64,000 nt of DNA from Oxalobacteraceae bacterium AB_14 (GCA_000381565.1 KB906725.1:2465093-2529092); one strand, 5' to 3'; shown: positions 33,267 to 43,028, counted from the stretch's first letter. Translations and numbers: made by a program. Notes: generated from the letters alone by a model not told the origin.

Positions 33267-35945
33267 ATGTCGCCTATTCGCCCTATCGTTCGTGCCGTCG
33301 CGCTGTTGTGCGCCGGCGCGCTTCCCCTGACCGCCGCCGCCCAGGCCAGCGCCGAAGCCGGCACCGCCACGCCGCCGCGCGTGGAAATCACCGGTTCGCG
33401 CATCAAGCGGGTCGACGCCGAAAGCGCGTCCGCCGTGCAGCTTATCACGGCCGAGCAAATCGCCCGCTCGGGCGCCGCCACCATCACCGACGTGCTGCGC
33501 GATCTGCCGGCAGGCAATACCGGCGGCTACACGGCCGAGGGCACGCCGGGCCAGGCCTTCGGCTCGGCCGGCATCTCGCTGCGCGGCCTGGGCGCGGGCG
33601 CCACGCTGACCCTGATCAACGGCCGCCGCGTGGCGCCGTTCGGCTTCGGCTCGGCCTCGTTCGTCGACACCAACTCGATCCCGGTCGACGCCGTCGAGCG
33701 CATCGAGGTGCTGCTGGACGGCGCCTCGGCGATCTATGGCGCCGACGCCATCGGCGGCGTCATCAACATCATCCTGCGCAAGAACTACGAGGGCCTGGCG
33801 CTCAAGGTGTCCGGCGGCACCTCGGCCTACCACGACGGCAACACCGGCGACATCGGCCTGACCTACGGCAAGGGCACCTTGGCGCAGGACGGCTACAACT
33901 GGCTGCTCAGCCTGTCCCACCGCGACACCAGCCCGGTGCTGGTCAACGCCCGCCCGCGCACCAAGGACGCCGACTTCCGGCGCTACGGCCTGGCCGACCG
34001 CCGCTCCGCGTTCTCCAGCAACGTCTACACCGCGTCCGGCACCACCGGCGGCAGCTTCCTCGGCATCCTGGGCGACTGCCCGGCGCTGGTGGACGCCGGC
34101 TCGCCGCTCAACGGCCGCTGCATCAACGACAACACGACCGCCGTCACGCTGCAATCGAAGAGCCAGCGCGACAACGTCTACAGCGCGCTGACCTACGACC
34201 TGGGGCAGGGCTGGGAGCTGTTCGGCGACGCCGCACTCAGCCGCAGCCGCCAGGCTTCCAGCATGTACAGCTACGCCACCAATTCCTACGGCGCCTACAC
34301 CAACGACCTGCTCGACAAGTACGGCCTGTACGGCAATGCGCCGGGCACCACCATCAGCTACCTGCTGCTGCCGGCCGGCCATCCGCAGAACAAGTGGGGC
34401 CAGACGGTGGGCGTGCGCTATGTCTTCAACGACGTGCCGACCACCATCGGCAGCGAGAGCCGCAATATGCGCGCCACCCTGGGCGCGCGCGGCACGCTTG
34501 GGCGCTGGGACCTGGAGGCGGCGGCGATGTTCTCGCGCTCGCTGACCGACACCCGCTACCACGGCTACATCCAGGACAAGGTGCTGATCAACGAGGTGCT
34601 GGACGCGGACGGCCTGGTGCGCAACAGCTTCCAGCTGCGCAACCCTGGCGGCAACGATCCGGCGCTGATGGCGCGCCTGTATCCGCTGCTCGACAACCAC
34701 GCCGACACCAGCACCGGCAGCGTCGACGTGCACGGCAACCGCGAACTGTTCGCGCTGCCGGGCGGCCAGCTGGCGATCGCGGTCGGCGCCGAGTACCGCC
34801 GCGAGAAATTCGACGCCGCGCCGGACCCGCTGTTCACCGACGGTTCGATCCAGCTGATCGGCATGACCGGCGCCAGCGGTTCGCGCAGCGTGGCCGCCGC
34901 GTATGGCGAGCTGTCGGCGCCGGTGTTGAAGACGGTGGAGCTGAGCCTGGCCGCGCGCTCGGACCGCTACAGCGATTTCGGCTCGGCCTTCACGCCCAAG
35001 GCCGGCGCCAAATGGAGCGCGCTGCCGCAGCTGGCTTTCCGCTCCACCTACGCCGAGGGCTTCCGCGCGCCGTCGCTGCCGGAGCTGCACGCGGGCAACA
35101 CCAACGGCTACACCAAGGTGCTCGATCCCAAGCGCTGCCCGGTGTTCAGCACCAGCAACGATGATTGCGAACGCTACGTGGCCTTCACCACCGGCGCCAA
35201 TCCCGACATCCAGGCGGAAAAATCCAAGAGCGTGACGATAGGCTTCGTGGCCGAGCCAGTGCCGGGCTGGTCGTTGTCGGTGGATGCGTACCACATCAAG
35301 CGGCGCGACGAGCTGTCGACCATCAGCGCCACCTATCTGCTCGAGCATGAGGCGCAGTTTGCCGACCGCATCGTGCGCAACCCGGTCAGCGGCAAGCTCG
35401 ACCACCTGAGCCTGATCACGGCCAACCTGTCGTCGACGCAGACGCGCGGCGTCGACGTCGATGCGCGCGGCAGCTTCAGCGTGGGCAGCTACGGCCGCGT
35501 CTCGCTCAGCGCCAGCTACAACCGCATGAACAGCTACATGAGCACCGATGTGCCGGGCAACGATCCGGTCGACTACGTCGGCTACTACGGACTGCCGAAG
35601 AACCGCGGCCGCGCCGGCGTGGCCTGGGACCGCGGTCCATGGGACGCCAGCATCAACTGGAGCTATGTGGGCGGCTATTTGCTGAAGAGCTCGCCGGATG
35701 CGGTGTGTTCGTTTGAGGCGGCCACGCCGCAGTTGTGCAATGTGCACTCGTGGCTGACGGCCAGCGCCTATGTCAGCTACAAGGGCTTGCGCAACCTGGA
35801 GCTGTCGCTGTCGGTGCAGAACCTGGCCAACAAGGAGGCGCCGATGGACGCCAGCCAGATCGCCTACCTGCAAGGCTACAGCCCGTCGTACCACAGCCAG
35901 CTGGGCCGCTTCGTGCAGCTGACCGCCAGCTACAAGTTCAAGTAA
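33267..35945 (+). CDS. TonB-dependent outer-membrane receptor
   Basis: 892 residues from ATG 33267, giving a clean signal peptide (RPIVRAVALLCAGALPLTAAAQA). Plug domain: VEITGSRIKRVDAESASAVQLITAEQI through RIEVLLDGASAIYGADAIGGVINIILRKNY. The rest is the 22-strand barrel, ending in YKFK. Several cysteine pairs lie in predicted loops (DCPALV...GRC; RCPVFSTSNDDC; CSFEAATPQLC). The substrate is unknown. The ATG is preceded by a hairpin covering the ribosome site. An HExxH lipoprotein gene follows 48 bp downstream. Confidence 0.94.
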   Translation: MSPIRPIVRAVALLCAGALPLTAAAQASAEAGTATPPRVEITGSRIKRVDAESASAVQLITAEQIARSGAATITDVLRDLPAGNTGGYTAEGTPGQAFGSAGISLRGLGAGATLTLINGRRVAPFGFGSASFVDTNSIPVDAVERIEVLLDGASAIYGADAIGGVINIILRKNYEGLALKVSGGTSAYHDGNTGDIGLTYGKGTLAQDGYNWLLSLSHRDTSPVLVNARPRTKDADFRRYGLADRRSAFSSNVYTASGTTGGSFLGILGDCPALVDAGSPLNGRCINDNTTAVTLQSKSQRDNVYSALTYDLGQGWELFGDAALSRSRQASSMYSYATNSYGAYTNDLLDKYGLYGNAPGTTISYLLLPAGHPQNKWGQTVGVRYVFNDVPTTIGSESRNMRATLGARGTLGRWDLEAAAMFSRSLTDTRYHGYIQDKVLINEVLDADGLVRNSFQLRNPGGNDPALMARLYPLLDNHADTSTGSVDVHGNRELFALPGGQLAIAVGAEYRREKFDAAPDPLFTDGSIQLIGMTGASGSRSVAAAYGELSAPVLKTVELSLAARSDRYSDFGSAFTPKAGAKWSALPQLAFRSTYAEGFRAPSLPELHAGNTNGYTKVLDPKRCPVFSTSNDDCERYVAFTTGANPDIQAEKSKSVTIGFVAEPVPGWSLSVDAYHIKRRDELSTISATYLLEHEAQFADRIVRNPVSGKLDHLSLITANLSSTQTRGVDVDARGSFSVGSYGRVSLSASYNRMNSYMSTDVPGNDPVDYVGYYGLPKNRGRAGVAWDRGPWDASINWSYVGGYLLKSSPDAVCSFEAATPQLCNVHSWLTASAYVSYKGLRNLELSLSVQNLANKEAPMDASQIAYLQGYSPSYHSQLGRFVQLTASYKFK

Positions 35946-35953
35946 TCAACCCA

Positions 35954-35976
35954 GGCGCCGGCCTTGTGCCGGCGCC
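35954..35976 (+). terminator. Strong hairpin after the TonB receptor gene
   Basis: GGCGCCGGC-CTTGT-GCCGGCGCC, followed by only GTTTC. It may partially terminate or stabilise the upstream mRNA before the lipoprotein gene; the T-tract is too short for a confident terminator. Confidence 0.45.
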
Positions 35977-35993
35977 GTTTCAAGAGCCTCCCC

Positions 35994-36815
35994 ATGACCT
36001 GTCACCGAATTCTCATCGCGCTGGGCGCGCTGCTGCTGTCCGCCTGCGGCACCCTCGCGCCTATCGATCACAACAACGATGCGCTGCGCATCGAATGCCA
36101 CTGGGACCTGCAATACCCGAGCGTGGCGCCGGCCGACGCCTCCTTGGCGCAGCTGCGCGAGACGGCCACGCGCCGCCTGGCCGCGCTGAACCTGAACGCC
36201 CAGTGGGAATTGAACAGCGAAGGCGCCAGCGCCGAAGCCTTCACCGACAGCGAGCCGGACCGCCAGCGCCTGCATCGCCTGCTGAGCGTGGTGCTGCCGG
36301 GGATGGAGCGCTATCCGGCCGCGTTCTTCGCCAACGTCCGCCTGCACAACATCGTGCTGGTCAAGGAGCTGGCGGTGGGCGGCCAGCGCCGGCTGGCGAT
36401 GCCGATGGCCGAGGTCGACAGCGTGGCCTACGCCGACAACAGCGCCAGGCTGTGCCCGGCCGGCATGGAGATGCGCGTGCATCACGAGTTCTACCACTTC
36501 ATCGATTACCGCGAACACAACGACTACTACCACGCCGATCCCGCGTGGCTGGCGCTGAACCCGGCCGGGCTCACTTACGGCAAGGGCGGCGCCAGCTTCT
36601 ACGGCAAGAACCTGCAGGACCTCGGCCACGCCAAGCCGGGCGTGGTCAGCCTGTATTCCAGCTACGGCCAGGAAGAAGACAAGGCCGAGACCTTCGGCTG
36701 GATGATGACGCCCGACTACGCCGCGCGGCTGGACCTGTACGCGATGCAGGACGCCAACCTGGCGGCCAAGCTGCGCCACATGCGCGCGCAGTTCCGCACA
36801 TACAGCCAGCCATAA
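35994..36815 (+). CDS. Putative secreted zinc metallopeptidase lipoprotein
   Basis: 273 residues from ATG 35994. Lipobox LLLSAC (Cys about 19) predicts a lipoprotein. The motif H164-E165-F-Y-H168 (RVHHEFYHFIDY) is a zinc HExxH site. E232 in EEDKAETFGWMM is a plausible third ligand, as in gluzincins. No named family is recognised. Its position after the TonB receptor suggests it processes or senses the same substrate outside the cytoplasm; that link is inferred. Confidence 0.7.
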   Translation: MTCHRILIALGALLLSACGTLAPIDHNNDALRIECHWDLQYPSVAPADASLAQLRETATRRLAALNLNAQWELNSEGASAEAFTDSEPDRQRLHRLLSVVLPGMERYPAAFFANVRLHNIVLVKELAVGGQRRLAMPMAEVDSVAYADNSARLCPAGMEMRVHHEFYHFIDYREHNDYYHADPAWLALNPAGLTYGKGGASFYGKNLQDLGHAKPGVVSLYSSYGQEEDKAETFGWMMTPDYAARLDLYAMQDANLAAKLRHMRAQFRTYSQP

Positions 36816-36846
36816 TGTTTTCCGCCTACGCGGATGAAGCCGCCAC

Positions 36847-36989
36847 ATGCCCGGCTTCCGCGGCCAGCTGTACCCGGACGGCGGCGTCGGTATCCATTGG
36901 GTGCACACCAACTGCGGCAAGCAGCCGACGCGGGCCAGCCGGGCTGGAATATCGAAAGCAATACGCACTATTGCTCGGTCTTCAAGTAA
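36847..36989 (+). pseudogene. Short fragment of an unidentified gene
   Basis: One frame reads GFRGQLYPDGGVGIHWVHTNCGKQPTRAS; after an apparent shift another reads PGWNIESNTHYCSVFK and stops at 36987-36989. Neither is long enough to be a gene, but the composition looks coding. No family is recognised. The remainder of the 36816-37048 gap holds the leader of the next gene, with a TATACT -10-like element at 37011-37016. Confidence 0.3.
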
Positions 36990-37048
36990 GTCCTGTATTG
37001 CCATGCTTGCTATACTGTTGCCTGTGAGAGAATTTTCAGGGGAATAGT

Positions 37049-40000
37049 TTGCAGGCATTGAACAAACGATGGAAGCGATGGGGCGTGGGCGTGGCTGGCG
37101 CGGTGGGTGTGTATGCGTTGGCGGGCGGCTGGCTGGTGCCGCAATTGATCAAGAGCCAGCTTCCAAAGTTTGTCGAGACCGAGCTGGAACGCAAGGCTAG
37201 CATCGGCGAAGTCAGCTTCAACCCCTTCACGCTGCGGCTGGCGGTGCAGCAATTCCAGCTGACCGAGGCCAGCGGCGCGCCCCTGTTCGGCGTCGGCGGG
37301 CTGGAGGTGGAGATGCAGTGGCGCTCGCTGCTGCGCCGCGCCTGGAGTTTCGCCGATATCCGCATCGTGGCGCCGACGGTGCAGCTGGCCATCGCGCCGG
37401 ACGGCAAGTTCAATATCGCCGAGTTCATGGCGACGCTCAAGCAACGCAAGCACGACGACAGCGACAGCGGCATGCCGCGCCTGGTCATCGAGCATTTCGC
37501 GCTGGAGCAGGGCAAGGTCGCGATGCATGACCGTCACGCCGGCTATGACGATACCTATGCGCCGATCGCCTTCACGCTCAACAACCTGAGCACGCTGCCG
37601 GACGAGAACGGCGACTACGCGCTGAGCGCGGACGCCGGCCTGGGCGGCAAGCTGCGCTGGAACGGCACGAACGCGCTCAATCCTATCGGCGGCAGCGGCG
37701 TGCTGACGCTGGAGAATGTGGCCTTGCCGGGTGTGTCGACGTATCTGAAGTCGTTCGCGCGGGTGGCGGTGGTGGACGGGCGGTTGTCGGCCAGGCTGCC
37801 TTACAAATTCGCCTACAAGGATGGGCAGCTCGATGCCAAGGTGGCCGGCGCCGGCCTGGCGTTGAATGACCTGGTGGTCAAGCGCGATGGCGCGGCCGAG
37901 GCCTTCGTCAAGTTGAAGCTGTTCGATGTCAGCGATGTCGGCGTGGATCTGCTCAAGCGCAGCGTGACGGTGGGCGGCTTGCATGTCAACGGCGGCGCGC
38001 TGGCGGTGCGGCGTGACGCCAAGGGCGAGCTGGACGTGGCGAGCCTGATGGTGCCCGCTGCGCCGATGCCTGCTGCGGCTGCGACGCCGGCAAAGGCTGC
38101 GGCGCCGGCCACAGCGGCAGCGTCCGCTCCGGTGGCCAAGCCTGCGCCGGCGGGCAACTGGAAAATCCAGCTCACGCAACTTGCGTTCGACGACATCGCC
38201 GTGGCGGCGGTGGACGAAACCGTCAGCCCCGCGCTGAAGTTCAACGCGGACAAACTCAAGCTGCACCTGCAACTGCAAGCCGAACCCGCCGCCGGCGGCC
38301 TCAAGCTGAACATCGCCGACGCCGCCTTCTCGGTGGACAATCTGGTGCTCAGCAGTGGCGTGATGACGCCGCTGAAGCTGGCGCAACTGGGCTTCGACGG
38401 CGGCGAGATCGACCTGGCCGCGCACCGCGCCAGCCTGGGGCGCCTGCACTTCGACGGCGGCCAGCTGGACCTGTCGCGCGACGGCAAGGGCAGGTTCCTG
38501 TTCCTGAACGCCTTCCCTAAATCGGGTAGCGGCGCACCGCCGGCGGCCAAGAGTGCCCCGGCCTCGGCGCCCTGGACGGCCAATATCAAGACCGTCGAAT
38601 TCAACAAATTCGGCGCGCGCTACGACGATGCCAGCAGCGGCATCAAAGCCAATCTGCAAGGCTTCAAGCTCAGGCTGACCGACGCCGGCACCGACCTGAA
38701 AAAGCCGCTGGCCTTCGACGGCGCGGTCGGCCTGCGCGAAGGCGGGCTGCTGACCGCCAAGGGCAAGGTGGTGCCATCCACCGGCGCCGTCGACACCGAT
38801 CTCAAGTTGACCAGGCTGGCGATCGCGCCGGTGCAGCCTTTGCTGTCCAAGTACGTCAAGCTGAAGATCGCGGCCGGCAGCATCTCCGGCCAGGGGCGCT
38901 TGCACACCGGCGCCGGCGGCAAGACCGATCCCGGCCTGCGCTACGACGGCTCGCTGGAAGTGGCCGAACTGGCGCTCGACGAGGAAGACCAGGACCGCTT
39001 CGCCCACTGGAAATCGGTACGCGCCGACAAGCTGGCCTTCGGCCTGTCGCCGGATCTGCTGGATATCGCCGAGCTGCGCGTCATCGAGCCGGACGCCACG
39101 CTGATCATCGAAGACGACCGCAGCTTCAACGCCCAGCGCCTGCTGGTGACGCAGCCTGCCGCCGACGCCGCCGCCAGACCGGCCGCCGGGCCGGCGACTG
39201 GCGCCGAGCCGTTCCCGGTCAAGGTGCGCCGCGTGCGCTTCGAGAACGCCAAGCTGGCCTTCACCGACCTGAGTTTGCGGCCGCAGTTCTCTGCAAAAAT
39301 CTATGAGCTGGGCGGCGTGATCACCGGCCTGTCGTCCAGGCGCGACGCCAGCAGCCAGATCGAACTGGACGGCCGCGTCGACGACTTCGGCCTGGCGCGC
39401 ATCCGCGGCAAGCTCAATCCCTTCGTCCCGGCCGACAACACCGACATCAACGTCGTGTTCAAGAACGTCGACATGGTGTCGGCCTCGCCGTACAGCATGA
39501 AGTTCGCCGGCTACAAGATCGCCCAGGGCAAGATCTCGCTGGACCTGGAATACAAGGTCGCCAAGGGCCAGCTGGAAGGCAACAACCACATCGTGCTCGA
39601 CAACCTGACGCTTGGCGAGCGCATCGATAGTCCGGACGCGCTCAAGCTGCCGCTGGAACTGGCGCTGGCCATCCTGAAGGACAGCGACGGCCGCATCGAC
39701 CTCGGCGTGCCGGTCGCCGGCAATATGAACGATCCGCAGTTCAGCTACGGCTCGGTGCTGTGGAAGGCGATCGGCAACATCATGACCAAGATCGTGACGT
39801 CGCCGTTCCGCGCGCTGGGCAATCTGTTCGGCGTCAGCGGCGACAAGCTGGAGTCCATCGATTTCGACGCCGGCAGCGACACGGTGCTGCCGCCGGAGCG
39901 CGAGAAACTCAAGCAGGTGGCGCAGATCCTGGCCAAGAAGACGCAGCTGATACTGTCCGTGCCGGGCCAGTACAACGAGCCGGCAGACGGCGCGGCGCTG

Positions 40001-40495
40001 CGCGCGCAAGCCTTGCGCCGCGTGGTGCTGGCGCGCGCCGACATCAAGCTGGCGGCCGGCGGGCTGCCTGGGCCGCTCGACATGGGCCAGCGCAAAGTGC
40101 GCGGCGCCCTGCGCGACCTGTATGCCGAGCGCTTCGGCGCGGCCGAGCTGGAGCAGCAGAAGAAGGCCGCCGAGGCCGCCGCCGGTCCTGCCGCCGCCGA
40201 CCCGGTGCAAAAGCAACTGCCCATGCTGCAGCGCCTGGGCAAGCTGGTGCAGGGCGAGCCGCAAGTGGCGGACGCCACGGCCTTCTACGCCAGGCTGCAA
40301 GAGCGCCTGGAGCAGAAGCAGCCGCTGCCGGCGGACGCCTTGCCGCAGCTGGGCGCCAAGCGTTCCGCCGCGATCATGGCCGCTTTGAAGGGCGAGGGCG
40401 TCGACGCCGCGACCGCGCACGCCACCGCGCCGGAGCCGGTCGAGGCCAACGCCGGCAAGCCGATCGCCTTGAAACTCGGACTGTCGGCCAGATAA
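37049..40495 (+). CDS. DUF748 / AsmA-like envelope protein
   Basis: 1148 residues from a TTG start with AGGGGAA about 7 bp upstream. One N-terminal membrane anchor (GVGVAGAVGVYALAGGWLVP), then repeated beta-rich AsmA-like sections separated by an Ala/Pro linker (about 330-370), a conserved C-terminal part (SPYSMKFAGYKIAQGKISLDLEYKVAKGQ) and an OmpA-like end (FDAGSDTVLPPEREKLKQVAQIL). DUF748 proteins belong to the AsmA/TamB-type bridge-like group thought to move phospholipid across the periplasm. Followed 1 bp later by an EamA exporter. Confidence 0.88.
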   Translation: MQALNKRWKRWGVGVAGAVGVYALAGGWLVPQLIKSQLPKFVETELERKASIGEVSFNPFTLRLAVQQFQLTEASGAPLFGVGGLEVEMQWRSLLRRAWSFADIRIVAPTVQLAIAPDGKFNIAEFMATLKQRKHDDSDSGMPRLVIEHFALEQGKVAMHDRHAGYDDTYAPIAFTLNNLSTLPDENGDYALSADAGLGGKLRWNGTNALNPIGGSGVLTLENVALPGVSTYLKSFARVAVVDGRLSARLPYKFAYKDGQLDAKVAGAGLALNDLVVKRDGAAEAFVKLKLFDVSDVGVDLLKRSVTVGGLHVNGGALAVRRDAKGELDVASLMVPAAPMPAAAATPAKAAAPATAAASAPVAKPAPAGNWKIQLTQLAFDDIAVAAVDETVSPALKFNADKLKLHLQLQAEPAAGGLKLNIADAAFSVDNLVLSSGVMTPLKLAQLGFDGGEIDLAAHRASLGRLHFDGGQLDLSRDGKGRFLFLNAFPKSGSGAPPAAKSAPASAPWTANIKTVEFNKFGARYDDASSGIKANLQGFKLRLTDAGTDLKKPLAFDGAVGLREGGLLTAKGKVVPSTGAVDTDLKLTRLAIAPVQPLLSKYVKLKIAAGSISGQGRLHTGAGGKTDPGLRYDGSLEVAELALDEEDQDRFAHWKSVRADKLAFGLSPDLLDIAELRVIEPDATLIIEDDRSFNAQRLLVTQPAADAAARPAAGPATGAEPFPVKVRRVRFENAKLAFTDLSLRPQFSAKIYELGGVITGLSSRRDASSQIELDGRVDDFGLARIRGKLNPFVPADNTDINVVFKNVDMVSASPYSMKFAGYKIAQGKISLDLEYKVAKGQLEGNNHIVLDNLTLGERIDSPDALKLPLELALAILKDSDGRIDLGVPVAGNMNDPQFSYGSVLWKAIGNIMTKIVTSPFRALGNLFGVSGDKLESIDFDAGSDTVLPPEREKLKQVAQILAKKTQLILSVPGQYNEPADGAALRAQALRRVVLARADIKLAAGGLPGPLDMGQRKVRGALRDLYAERFGAAELEQQKKAAEAAAGPAAADPVQKQLPMLQRLGKLVQGEPQVADATAFYARLQERLEQKQPLPADALPQLGAKRSAAIMAALKGEGVDAATAHATAPEPVEANAGKPIALKLGLSAR

Positions 40496-40496
40496 G

Positions 40497-41351
40497 GTGA
40501 GCGACGATAAAAAACACGCTGGCGGCAGCGCGCTGCTGGCCGGGTTTGCGCTGCTGGCCAGCCAGCTGTCGATCAATTTCGGCGCGGCGATCGCCAAGCA
40601 TCTGTTCCCGCTGATCGGCGTGGAGGGCGTGGCGGCCTATCGCGTCGGCATCGCGGCGGTGCTGATGCTGGCGATCTTCCGTCCGTGGCGCACGCCGCTG
40701 ACGTGGGCGCAGGGCGTGAACGTGGCGATCTACGGCAGCGTGATCGGCTTGATGAATTTGCTGATCTACCGCTCCTTCGACCGCATCCCGCTGGGCATCG
40801 CGGTGGCGATCGAAGTGGCCGGGCCGTTGACGGTGGCGGTGCTGTCGTCGCGCCGGCCGCGCGATTTCGCCGCGGTCTGCCTGGCGGTGTTGGGCTTGTA
40901 TTACCTGCTGCCCATCCACGGCAAGGTCGACCAGCTCGATCCGGTCGGCGTCATGTACGCGGCCGGCGCGGCGGTGTGCTGGGCCTTGTACATCGTGTAC
41001 GGCAAGCGGGTGTCGGTGATGCACGGCGGGCAGTCGGTGGCGTGGGCCATGCTGGCGGCTTCCTTGTTCATCGTGCCGATCGGCGCCTGGTACGCGGGCC
41101 CCGTGCTGCTGACGCCTGGTTATCTGCTGATCGGCCTGGCGATCGCGGTGATGTCGAGCGCCTTGCCGTACACGCTGGAGATGCGGTCGATGCGCAGCTT
41201 GTCGTCGCGCACCTTCAGCATGTTCAGCAGCGGCGCGCCGGCGCTCAGCGCGCTGGCCGGCATGCTGGTGCTGGGCGAGAACCTGACGCTGACGCAATGG
41301 CTGGCCATCGCCAGCATCGTGCTGGCGTCGGCGCTGACCTCGCTGCGCTGA
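40497..41351 (+). CDS. EamA/RhtA-family exporter
   Basis: 284 residues from GTG 40497, one base after the previous stop. Ten predicted membrane helices in two EamA repeats. Blocks such as IALEVAGPLTVAVLSSRRP-type (AVAIEVAGPLTVAVL) and SSALPYTLEMRSMRSLSSRTFSM are typical of RhtA (threonine/homoserine exporter). The substrate is inferred from family only. Confidence 0.88.
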   Translation: MSDDKKHAGGSALLAGFALLASQLSINFGAAIAKHLFPLIGVEGVAAYRVGIAAVLMLAIFRPWRTPLTWAQGVNVAIYGSVIGLMNLLIYRSFDRIPLGIAVAIEVAGPLTVAVLSSRRPRDFAAVCLAVLGLYYLLPIHGKVDQLDPVGVMYAAGAAVCWALYIVYGKRVSVMHGGQSVAWAMLAASLFIVPIGAWYAGPVLLTPGYLLIGLAIAVMSSALPYTLEMRSMRSLSSRTFSMFSSGAPALSALAGMLVLGENLTLTQWLAIASIVLASALTSLR

Positions 41352-41411
41352 ACCGTGTTGCGTTTGTGTCTGGTTCGTGGCAGCATAGCCGCTTACTGGA
41401 GGAAGCACCCT

Positions 41412-41729
41412 ATGCAAGTCGCCCGCGCCCAACAACCGATCGCCGCCGCCACTGTCTCGCTGATCGCGTGGGTGCTGTGCGTCGCCGCCTTCCTGCCGCC
41501 GCTGAACAAATACATCGTGGGCTCGGTGCCGCTGGTGATTTTGGCCGGGCTCGGCATCGCGGTCAGCCTCGTCCTGCATCTGGTGTTCATCGGCATGTCG
41601 GCCAGGTTGCTGGGCCGCTCGCCGGTGCTGTGGGTGCTGATCTGCCTGTGCCTGTTGCCGGTGGCGTCCATCGCCGGCCTGATACTGTTCGAGTGGTTCA
41701 GCGACCAGGAAAATCAAGCCAGCGTCTAA
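41412..41729 (+). CDS. Small membrane protein of unknown function
   Basis: 105 residues from ATG 41412 (GGAGGA 8 bp upstream; a GTG at 41355 is in frame but lacks a ribosome site). Three hydrophobic helices (about 12-32, 40-62, 74-95) separated by short loops, ending FEWFSDQENQASV. No family recognised. It lies between the exporter and the aminotransferase on the same strand. Confidence 0.75.
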   Translation: MQVARAQQPIAAATVSLIAWVLCVAAFLPPLNKYIVGSVPLVILAGLGIAVSLVLHLVFIGMSARLLGRSPVLWVLICLCLLPVASIAGLILFEWFSDQENQASV

Positions 41730-41737
41730 AAAGGGTA

Positions 41738-41767
41738 TTGCAAAAAGCTGAAACCTTCGGCTAGTAT
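41738..41767 (+). promoter_or_regulatory. Probable sigma-70 promoter of the aminotransferase gene
   Basis: TTGCAA (41738-41743), 18-bp spacer, TAGTAT (41762-41767), leaving a leader of about 58 nt before the ATG at 41832. Confidence 0.5.
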
Positions 41768-41831
41768 GGATGCCGATGCAACATTGCATCGACGTCGCTC
41801 GGACGGTTCCGGGCGCTTACGTGAGATATCC

Positions 41832-43028
41832 ATGACTGACACCCAAACTCCGCGCAGCTTTTCGCGCATCGATCGCCTGCCTCCCTACGTTTTCAATGTC
41901 ACCGCCGAGCTCAAGCTGGCGGCGCGCCGCCGCGGCGAAGACATCATCGACATGTCGATGGGCAATCCCGATGGCGCCACGCCGGCGCACATCGTCGAAA
42001 AACTGGTCGACACCGTACAACGTCCCGACACGCACGGCTACTCGGCCTCCAAGGGCATACCGCGTCTGCGGCGCGCGATCACCAAGTGGTACAAGAAGCG
42101 CTACGATGTCGAGTTCGATCCCGATGCGGAAGCCATCGTCACCATCGGCTCCAAGGAAGGCCTGGCCCACCTGATGCTGGCGACGCTGGACCAGGGCGAC
42201 ACGGTGCTGGTGCCCAATCCCAGCTACCCGATCCACATCTGGGGCGCGGTGATCGCCGGCGCCAACATCCGCTCGGTGCGCATGACGCCCGGCGTCGATT
42301 TCTTCGACGAGCTGGAGCGCGCGGTGCGCGAGAGCTATCCGAAACCGAAGATGATGATACTCGGCTTCCCGTCCAACCCGACCGCGCAATGCGTGGAGCT
42401 GGAGTTCTTCGAGCGCGTGGTGGCGCTGGCCAGGCAGCACAACATCCTGGTGGTGCACGACCTGGCCTACGCCGACATCACCTTCGACGGCTGGAAAGCC
42501 CCGTCCATCATGCAGGTGCCGGGCGCGCGCGAGGTGGCGGTGGAGTTCTTCACCATGTCCAAGAGCTACAACATGGCGGGCTGGCGCATCGGCTTCATGG
42601 TCGGCAACAAGGAGCTGGTGGCGGCGCTGGCGCGCATCAAGAGCTATCACGACTACGGCAGCTTCACGCCGGTGCAGGTGGCGGCGATCGCCGCGCTGGA
42701 AGGCGACCAAAGCTGCGTCAGCGAGATCTGCGCGATGTACCAGAGCCGCCGCGACGTGCTGCACAAAGGCTTGTGCGAAGCCGGCTGGCCGGTGGACAAG
42801 CCGAAGGCGTCGATGTACATCTGGGCCCGCATCCCGGAACAGTATCGCCACCTGGGCTCGCTGGAATTTTCCAAGCTGCTGCTGGCCGAGGCCAAGGTGT
42901 GCGTCTCGCCCGGCATCGGCTTCGGCGACTACGGCGACGAGTATGTGCGTTTCGCGTTGATCGAAAACGAGGCCCGCATCCGCCAGGGTCTCCGCGGCAT
43001 CAAGGCCATGTTCCGCAAGGCTGAATAA
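41832..43028 (+). CDS. alaC: AlaC-type class I/II aminotransferase
   Basis: 398 residues from ATG 41832. PLP-dependent fold type I: IIDMSMGNPDGATP, YSASKGIPRLRRAI, VPNPSYPIH, the substrate-binding GFPSNPTAQC, HDLAYADITFDG, and the catalytic lysine in FFTMSKSYNMAGWRIGF. Closest to glutamate-pyruvate transaminase AlaC, which makes alanine. The related MetC/aspartate aminotransferase group is a less likely alternative. Confidence 0.9.
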   Translation: MTDTQTPRSFSRIDRLPPYVFNVTAELKLAARRRGEDIIDMSMGNPDGATPAHIVEKLVDTVQRPDTHGYSASKGIPRLRRAITKWYKKRYDVEFDPDAEAIVTIGSKEGLAHLMLATLDQGDTVLVPNPSYPIHIWGAVIAGANIRSVRMTPGVDFFDELERAVRESYPKPKMMILGFPSNPTAQCVELEFFERVVALARQHNILVVHDLAYADITFDGWKAPSIMQVPGAREVAVEFFTMSKSYNMAGWRIGFMVGNKELVAALARIKSYHDYGSFTPVQVAAIAALEGDQSCVSEICAMYQSRRDVLHKGLCEAGWPVDKPKASMYIWARIPEQYRHLGSLEFSKLLLAEAKVCVSPGIGFGDYGDEYVRFALIENEARIRQGLRGIKAMFRKAE

